A DNA stretch of 16,575 bases from GCA-2688105 sp964499445. GTDB taxonomy: Bacteria > Chloroflexota > Dehalococcoidia > Dehalococcoidales > GCA-2688105. The stretch is from the NCBI GenBank assembly GCA_964499445.1, contig CAZCLE010000022.1, forward strand, positions 1 to 16,575. The letters run 5' to 3'. Shown one piece after another: positions 12,307-16,575 of this stretch (within the stretch, counting starts at the first letter, position 1; each line of letters starts with the position of its first letter). A program made the position numbers and the translations under genes. Below the pieces are notes generated by a model. The model was not told the origin of the DNA. It saw nothing but the letters and a program-made list of their open reading frames with translations, and made no database searches.

Positions 12307-12966
12307 CTATCGAGCAATTTGACGGAGGGCTGTGCCCCACTTTCTGGCGTGAGCTTGCTTTAACTGCTGAAAGTGTGCCTGAAATGAGTCCGAGGAGATA
12401 TTTTCGGTAGACATTAATGCGCCATCTTCTCTATCACTTATATAGTAGCCACGGCGTAGACCTACCTGGGTGAAACCATACTTGCGATAGAGACTCCGGG
12501 CAGAGGTATTAGAGGCACGCACCTCAAGGGTAATGATGCTGGCATTTAGCTCTGCCGCCATGTCGATGATGGATATGAGCAGCAGCTCGCCTATCCCCTG
12601 ACGGCGATGGGATTCCCGCACGGCAATATTAGTGAGATGAGCCTCATCAGCCATAACCCAGAAGCCGGCAAAGCCGAGAATATACCCTCGTCTTGATGGA
12701 GGCGGTTCCTCGCCAAAAAAACGCTCATGGTTAAATATCTGCCTCACCCTGGACGCCAATCCTGAGAGACCCATCCCTGAGGCAACCTTCACCCTTGGCT
12801 CCTCAACCGTTTTCCCGGTGTCGCAGGCTACGATATAGTGGGCTAACCAATTTTCTAGCTCGCGCTGATAATTAGCCGCTGGCCATTGGGTAGGGAAGGC
12901 TTCACGGTCAATCTCAGTGACCTGGGCAATGTCTTCCTTACCCATCAGACGCACATAGCAAGGCAA
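12307..12966 (-). CDS. rimI: Ribosomal protein S18-alanine N-acetyltransferase RimI-like, with an insertion
   Basis: 219 residues, longer than E. coli RimI (148). The TTG start has AAGGGG about 9 nt upstream. The N-terminus (RLMGKEDIAQVTEIDREAFPTQWP) and the acetyl-CoA segment HLTNIAVRESHRRQGIGELLL (110-130) are typical, followed by TLEVRASNTSARSLYRKYGF (146-165), containing the expected general base E148 and acid Y160, and GLRRGYYISDREDGALMST. The family acetylates the N-terminus of S18. Extra material lies at about 50-92, between beta strands of the N-terminal half (basic, with an EEPPPSRR segment), and as a 30-residue C-terminal tail. Similar inserts may be normal in this lineage. A different N-terminal acetyltransferase specificity is the alternative. 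Confidence 0.85.
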   Translation of the reverse strand: MPCYVRLMGKEDIAQVTEIDREAFPTQWPAANYQRELENWLAHYIVACDTGKTVEEPRVKVASGMGLSGLASRVRQIFNHERFFGEEPPPSRRGYILGFAGFWVMADEAHLTNIAVRESHRRQGIGELLLISIIDMAAELNASIITLEVRASNTSARSLYRKYGFTQVGLRRGYYISDREDGALMSTENISSDSFQAHFQQLKQAHARKWGTALRQIAR

Positions 12967-13017
12967 GTTTTCATCCCCTTGAAGAAAGTTTTAGTTTCAG
13001 AATACTATCCAGATTTC

Positions 13018-13023
13018 ATTGTA
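13018..13023 (-). promoter_or_regulatory. Extended -10 promoter for rimI
   Basis: Read on the minus strand, TGTTACAAT is a TGnTACAAT extended -10 box, with TACAAT at 13023-13018. No good -35 is visible. It gives a leader of about 45 nt before the TTG start. Confidence 0.4.
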
Positions 13024-13181
13024 ACATATCCCACCTATCAACGATATTCGCCTATCCCGCTTAGATTAAAGCCTATCTTTTTACCGCATCCTTCGTTATA
13101 CTATATGCACAGGGTAACGCCATATTACCGGTTAAATCGTGGCAAAATATTACCCAAGTTAAGCCGGTGGGGAGCTATCAG

Positions 13182-13715
13182 GTGCAAGATGAGGAGAGTC
13201 TCGTCCGTCGAGCCCAACAACGAGACCAAGAGGCTTTTGCCCAGTTATATGAGGAGAACTTCGATAAGATTTATCGTTATGTGGTTCTCAGAATAGGAAG
13301 TAAGACCGAGGCAGAGGATATGACTCAGCAGGTCTTTCTCAACGCCCTCCAGTCTATTTCCTCCTTCAGGTGGAAGGGGGTTCCCTTCTCCGCCTGGTTA
13401 TTCCGCATTGCCCGTAACCAGGTGGTCGACTAGCTGAGAAAGAAAAAAAGGCAGGCTACCGCTCCCCTTGACGAGTCGCTGGCGAGTAGTGATAGCAATC
13501 CCCAGCTAGCCGCTGAGCACAGCTCAGATATTGAGCAGATGCTATTAGCTACTGAGCGACTGACTGAAGCCCAGCGTGAGGTGATTTCCCTCCGTTTTGC
13601 TGGTGAGCTAGCAATTGCCCAGGTAGCCAAGGTCATGGGCAAAAGCCAGGGAGCGGTAAAGGCGCTACAGCATAGCGCCATAGTAGCCCTGCGCAGAGCA
13701 TTATCGCCGGAGTAG
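13182..13715 (+). pseudogene. ECF-type RNA polymerase sigma factor interrupted by one in-frame TAG
   Basis: From the GTG at 13182 (GGGGAG ribosome binding site about 8 nt upstream) the frame encodes sigma region 2: DEESLVRRAQQRDQEAFAQLYEENFDKIYRYV, GSKTEAEDMTQQVFLNAL and FSAWLFRIARNQVVD. It meets TAG at 13431-13433 (codon 84), then continues in the same frame for 93 codons with LRKKKRQATAPLDE and region 4 (LTEAQREVISLRFAGELAIAQVAKVMGKSQGAVKALQHSAIVALRRAL), ending at TAG 13713. Related sigma factors commonly have an aromatic residue at this point (DYLRK), so a single TAC/TAT to TAG change explains it. A GTG 15 nt earlier is an alternative start. It may be a recent pseudogene, a sequencing error or a split two-part sigma factor. 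The putative anti-sigma gene starts 3 nt after the final stop. Confidence 0.85.
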
Positions 13716-13718
13716 ATA

Positions 13719-14594
13719 ATGAGGAAGTCTAGAGAATTTGATAATATCCTGGATGAATGCCTGGAGCGACTGCTGATTAAGGGCGAGACTGTAGAGCAGT
13801 GCCTTGAGAGCTATCCGGAGCAGGCTGATGAGCTTAAGCCTTTGCTCCAGACGGCTCTGGTCACCAAAAAGGCGTCGGCGATTCAACCTCGTCCCGATTT
13901 CAGAGCCAGAGCCAGATACCAGTTCCGCTCCGCACTCCAGGTAGTAGAGCCCAAAAGAAGTCACCCCTTCTTCGGCTGGCAGCCACGGTGGGCAACAGCC
14001 GTGGCTATAGTCCTTATCCTGCTCCTGGTTGGGGGAGGCACGGCCGCCGCCGCCGGCAACAGTATGCCCGATGAGCCTCTGTATCAGGTGAAGCTGGCTA
14101 CCGAGCAGGTGCGCTTAGCCCTAACCCCATCTGACATAGGCAAGGCACAGCTTTTAACCGAGCTGGCAGATAAGAGGGTGGCTGAGATAATCTATCTGGC
14201 TAACAAGGGCAAGCCGGCACAGATAGAGCTTACTACCCGGCGCCTGGATACCTATCTGTCCAGGGTAGCTACTCTGACTACAGTCCAGGAGGAGAAAGGT
14301 GGCACCATCCTGGCTCCGGCACCAACAGCAGAAACACCACCGGTGCCGGCTCCAGCTCCAGCCCCAGAAACAGCCCCAGCACCATCCGGGCAGGCCAGGG
14401 GAGCCAAAGGGTCCCAGACTCAAGATAACCGCCGCGCCAAACTCAGGATAACAGTGACTCATCATGCGATTAATCACCCTGAGGCTCTCCGTGCCGCGCT
14501 GGAGACAGCCCCAGAATCAGTAAGACCTGCCCTGCTCCGGGCTATTATCGTATCGGAAGCTGGCTATGAAAGAGCCTTAAAAACTCTAGATTAG
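13719..14594 (+). CDS. Membrane DUF5667-like protein, putative anti-sigma partner
   Basis: 291 residues. The N-terminal 50 residues (FDNILDECLERLLIKGETVEQCLESYPEQADELKPLL, 7-43) are the short helical domain found in proteins encoded next to ECF sigma factors and should be cytoplasmic. One membrane segment lies at about 91-108 after a basic stretch. Outside it follows a DUF5667-like motif (NSMPDEPLYQVKLATEQVRLALT, 114-136) and helices (142-190), then a Pro/Ala-rich low-complexity linker (198-223) and a C-terminal helical part (240-291). The topology fits a membrane anti-sigma factor with a sensory exterior. Its ATG is 3 nt after the sigma gene's stop, suggesting translational coupling, so loss of the sigma factor would leave it without its partner. 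The anti-sigma role is inferred. Confidence 0.75.
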   Translation: MRKSREFDNILDECLERLLIKGETVEQCLESYPEQADELKPLLQTALVTKKASAIQPRPDFRARARYQFRSALQVVEPKRSHPFFGWQPRWATAVAIVLILLLVGGGTAAAAGNSMPDEPLYQVKLATEQVRLALTPSDIGKAQLLTELADKRVAEIIYLANKGKPAQIELTTRRLDTYLSRVATLTTVQEEKGGTILAPAPTAETPPVPAPAPAPETAPAPSGQARGAKGSQTQDNRRAKLRITVTHHAINHPEALRAALETAPESVRPALLRAIIVSEAGYERALKTLD

Positions 14595-14617
14595 CCACCA
14601 ACTTTTTAAAGTCGCTA

Positions 14618-14645
14618 CTAACCAAACAGCAACTTTTACGTTATA
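14618..14645 (+). promoter_or_regulatory. Promoter-like block shared with the gene at 6986
   Basis: CTAACCAA at 14618-14625 and CGTTATA at 14639-14645, with the same 21-nt C-to-C spacing as before 6986, and ACTTTT between them in both. The distance to the start codon is also alike (45 nt here, 42 nt there). Confidence 0.5.
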
Positions 14646-14683
14646 TATTGGTGAAAACAATTTTTAAAGCAAGGAGGTAGGAA

Positions 14684-15424
14684 ATGAAAAAGAAATGGTT
14701 ATTGGTTGTAGGTCTGACACTGGTGCTCGCCGTAGTTGGGTTGTGTGGCTGCAGCACTGAGCTCTCCAACATTCAGCTCAGCAGCCAGCAGGAAGGGATT
14801 TGGGTTACGGGCACGGGAGAGGTAACAGTGGTGCCTGACATCGCCACCTTGAGGTTAGGTATTGCCGCTGAGGCAGCCACGGTAGCTGAAGCTCAATCCC
14901 AGGCAGTTGAATCTATGGATAAGGTGATGAAAGCCCTGACTGACAATGGCGTGGCTGAGAAGGATATTCAAACCCAATATTTTAATATTCGTCAGGTAAC
15001 CAAGTGGGATAGGGTAAAAGAGGAAGAAACAGTGATTGGCTATCGGGTAACCAATATGGTAACCGCCAAGATAAGGGAGGTAGATAAAGCCGGCACCATT
15101 ATTGACGCTGTCGCCGAGGCTGGCGGAGACCTCACCAGGATAGACAGCTTGAGCTTCTCTGTAGATGAGCCGTCGGCTTATTACGAAGAAGCCAGGCAAG
15201 AGGCAATGGCTGATGCCAAAGCTAAAGCCGAGCATCTGGCTGAACTGGGTGAAGTTAGCCTGGGTAAGCCAACCTACATCTCTGAAGGTGTCTCCACGCC
15301 ATACCCTGTCTACCGGAGCGTCACAGTAGAAGAGGCGATACCGTCATCCGTCCCCACCCCAATCAGCCCCGGGGAACAAGAGATCAGCCTTACCATTCAG
15401 GTAATCTATGCTATCCTGCAGTAA
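14684..15424 (+). CDS. SIMPL-domain (DUF541) lipoprotein
   Basis: 246 residues. The signal peptide (MKKKWLL, hydrophobic 5-20) ends in a lipobox-like LCGC at 20-23, so C23 is probably lipidated. The SIMPL domain begins with GIWVTGTGEVTVVPDIATLRLGI (38-60) and contains VAEAQSQAVESMDKVMKAL, GVAEKDIQTQYFNI (89-102), IGYRVTN and ARQEAMADAKAKAEHLAEL (175-193), all usual for the family. SIMPL proteins are periplasmic or envelope proteins of poorly defined, often stress-related function. AAGGAGG precedes the ATG. It follows the sigma/anti-sigma pair and has its own promoter-like block matching that before 6986. The secreted protein at 15457 is 32 nt downstream in the same unit. Confidence 0.9.
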   Translation: MKKKWLLVVGLTLVLAVVGLCGCSTELSNIQLSSQQEGIWVTGTGEVTVVPDIATLRLGIAAEAATVAEAQSQAVESMDKVMKALTDNGVAEKDIQTQYFNIRQVTKWDRVKEEETVIGYRVTNMVTAKIREVDKAGTIIDAVAEAGGDLTRIDSLSFSVDEPSAYYEEARQEAMADAKAKAEHLAELGEVSLGKPTYISEGVSTPYPVYRSVTVEEAIPSSVPTPISPGEQEISLTIQVIYAILQ

Positions 15425-15456
15425 CTAAAACAAATCTAAGTGTGAGGTGAAATACA

Positions 15457-15852
15457 ATGTCCAAAAGAATAAAGGTTCTGGTGGTGGTGTTGGCGGCTGT
15501 ACTCTTGCTGACCGTGAGCGGCACAGCCACAGTGATGGCACAGGAAGAACCTGCATCAACACCACAGGCAAATGGTTTTATCGCCCGGGTCGCCGAAATT
15601 TTAGACATTCCCCAGGAGCGCCTAGTCGATGCCTTTAAGCAGGCACGCCAAGAGAAGAAACAGGAAGCCTGCGAGGGGAACTGTGAGCAGGCGCGGCAAC
15701 AGATGAGACAGGCGCGACAAGAATTAAGGCAAGCGCAGCAGGAATTGAGACGGGAATGGCAAGAGATTGGACAGGAAGCCCGTGATGAGTGTGACCAGAC
15801 ACGACAACAACTGAGACAGGCATGGCGGGAACTAAGACAAGAGCAACAATAG
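15457..15852 (+). CDS. Secreted Gln/Arg-rich helical protein
   Basis: 131 residues. A clear signal peptide (MSKRIK, hydrophobic 7-21) is probably cleaved after VMA at 26-28. The mature protein has a short domain FIARVAEILDIPQERLVDAFKQARQE (41-66), a helix-turn pattern common in exported proteins of this lineage. A long run of Gln-Ala-Arg-Gln-Glu-Leu-Arg repeats (78-131) follows, predicted to be a single charged helix or coiled coil. Cysteines at 72, 76 and 112 could form disulfides or bind metal. No family is assigned for the repeat. It is the last gene of the unit begun at 14684 and is followed by a strong terminator. Envelope stress or surface roles are inferred from position only. Confidence 0.75.
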   Translation: MSKRIKVLVVVLAAVLLLTVSGTATVMAQEEPASTPQANGFIARVAEILDIPQERLVDAFKQARQEKKQEACEGNCEQARQQMRQARQELRQAQQELRREWQEIGQEARDECDQTRQQLRQAWRELRQEQQ

Positions 15853-15909
15853 ATGAAACCTGTCCCTAATGATGGGACTGGACAGAGCTATTAAAGTAAT
15901 AAGTAAGAA

Positions 15910-15940
15910 GGAAGCCTCCCGTTGAGGCTTCCCTTATTTT
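15910..15940 (+). terminator. Rho-independent terminator after the SIMPL unit
   Basis: GGAAGCCTC (15910-15918) pairs perfectly with GAGGCTTCC (15924-15932) around a CCGTT loop, followed by CTTATTTT. The T-rich tail overlaps the last codons and stop of the convergent minus-strand gene. On the other strand the hairpin is followed by TTCTTACTTATTAC, a weaker tail, so it may work in both directions. Confidence 0.85.
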
Positions 15941-16401
15941 GCCCACATCCCCCTGCCCGCGCTCCTCGCCTCGGCTTCCATTTCCTCCAAGTAGTCCTGA
16001 TATCTAGTATCAGGCGGATAGGCTTTAGCCCAGGCAAGCCCCTGCTTTACCAACTCAGCATTAACCAATACATCATCGACATATACGTAGCGTAGTAGCC
16101 GACCGTACTTATCGGTCTCGGATACATCCTTCTCTAAACGAACCTCTTTGCCTTCTACCAACTCACAGTTTGCCTGCCACGCCTCAATACCAAAGGCTTC
16201 CGTTTCAGGGTAAATCTCAGGAGTATCAATGCCGATATACCTTACCCGATAGTCCCCTTCAACAATAATAGTATCGCCGTCAATTACCCGGGTAACCTTT
16301 GCCGTAGCCGGAGGAGACTGGCAACCTGCTATTAGAACGAGGAGGAGAATGATGAGAGTTAAAAGCCGAACTCTATTACTCATTATAAATGCAACATCCA
16401 T
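15934..16401 (-). CDS. Thermonuclease (SNase)-like lipoprotein
   Basis: 155 residues from the ATG at 16401, or 149 from the ATG at 16383, which gives a more compact signal peptide; neither has a clear ribosome binding site. In the shorter numbering the lipobox is LIAGC with C21, so the nuclease is probably anchored outside the membrane. The SNase fold follows: VTRVIDGDTIIV (30-41), VRYIGIDTPE (47-56) and DKYGRLLRYVYV (91-102). Staphylococcal nuclease active residues have counterparts: D37 (D21), R48 (R35), D53 (D40), E56 (E43) and R95 (R87). It should be an active calcium-dependent DNase/RNase. It follows ruvB by 15 nt on the same strand, so they are probably co-transcribed. Confidence 0.9.
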   Translation of the reverse strand: MDVAFIMSNRVRLLTLIILLLVLIAGCQSPPATAKVTRVIDGDTIIVEGDYRVRYIGIDTPEIYPETEAFGIEAWQANCELVEGKEVRLEKDVSETDKYGRLLRYVYVDDVLVNAELVKQGLAWAKAYPPDTRYQDYLEEMEAEARSAGRGMWAK

Positions 16402-16416
16402 AGAAGATGTGCCGCT

Positions 16417-16575
16417 TTACCACAGGGTCGGCTGAGGAGGTTTCTCCCTATTATAGGGCAGACCGAGGTGCTGATATGCCAGTTGAGTAGCTAATCTGCC
16501 GCGGGGGGTCCGCTCCAGAAAGCCCAGTTGCAGAAGATAAGGCTCGTAAACATCCATAATAGTATCTGCCTCCTC
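16417..16575 (-). CDS. ruvB: Holliday junction branch-migration ATPase RuvB, C-terminal end (cut by window edge)
   Basis: The last 52 residues are visible before the TAA at 16419-16417; the frame is open at the right edge. VYEPYLLQLGFLERTPRGRLAT is the highly conserved winged-helix domain of RuvB, followed by LAYQHLGLPY and a short tail ending TLW. RuvB is the hexameric ATPase that drives branch migration with RuvA. The ATPase domain lies outside the window. Confidence 0.93.
   Translation of the reverse strand, partial: EEADTIMDVYEPYLLQLGFLERTPRGRLATQLAYQHLGLPYNREKPPQPTLW

Noticed and set aside
13431..13433. TAG in the sigma gene as amber recoding (for example pyrrolysine)
   Set aside because: TAG is the ordinary stop of many genes in this window, including elp3, the methyltransferase, the protease and the tautomerase, so general reassignment is unlikely.

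Overview
The window looks like chromosome of a Dehalococcoidia-type Chloroflexota bacterium, probably an environmental genome. The clues are a short bacterial Elp3 of the kind characterised in Dehalococcoides, a compact terminase cassette, a zinc-ribbon protein / RNase HI / RNase P RNA cluster, DUF5667 envelope proteins and several small lineage-type membrane proteins. This placement is inference from protein character; no 16S rRNA gene or tRNA gene was seen.

Layout. 1-824 (minus) holds a phage-type terminase cassette: large subunit cut by the window edge, small subunit and an overlapping 53-residue ORF. 965-2510 (plus) is an RNA-biology block: zinc-ribbon coiled-coil protein, RNase HI and the RNase P RNA, whose promoter predicts its 5' end exactly. 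2639-4335 has a two-helix membrane protein, FdhD and a small conserved-looking protein with a leaderless-type promoter. 4440-5650 is an AT-rich island of small unknown genes on both strands, including two membrane proteins sharing a nearly identical 22-nt leader and a tail-to-tail overlapping pair. 5707-8434 carries a C-terminal processing protease, a secreted DUF5667-like protein with an internal duplication and a small zinc metallopeptidase.

8421-10815 is the most interesting part. The radical-SAM tRNA wobble-uridine enzyme Elp3 (minus) is divergent from a methyltransferase (plus) that closely resembles eukaryotic/archaeal Trm9, the next enzyme of the mcm5U34 pathway. The methyltransferase gene lies between two inverted copies of a GC-rich hairpin element, and one copy supplies its ribosome binding site and start codon. 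11033-12966 has a zinc-ribbon protein, a tautomerase, two membrane proteins and RimI.

13182-15852 looks like an envelope-stress locus: an ECF sigma factor gene broken by one in-frame TAG, its putative membrane anti-sigma partner with a DUF5667-like part, a SIMPL-domain lipoprotein and a secreted Gln/Arg-rich protein. The SIMPL gene and the distant DUF5667-like gene at 6986 share a promoter-like block with identical internal spacing, suggesting one regulon. A strong hairpin terminator at 15910 separates this locus from the minus-strand pair ruvB (partial) and a thermonuclease-like lipoprotein.
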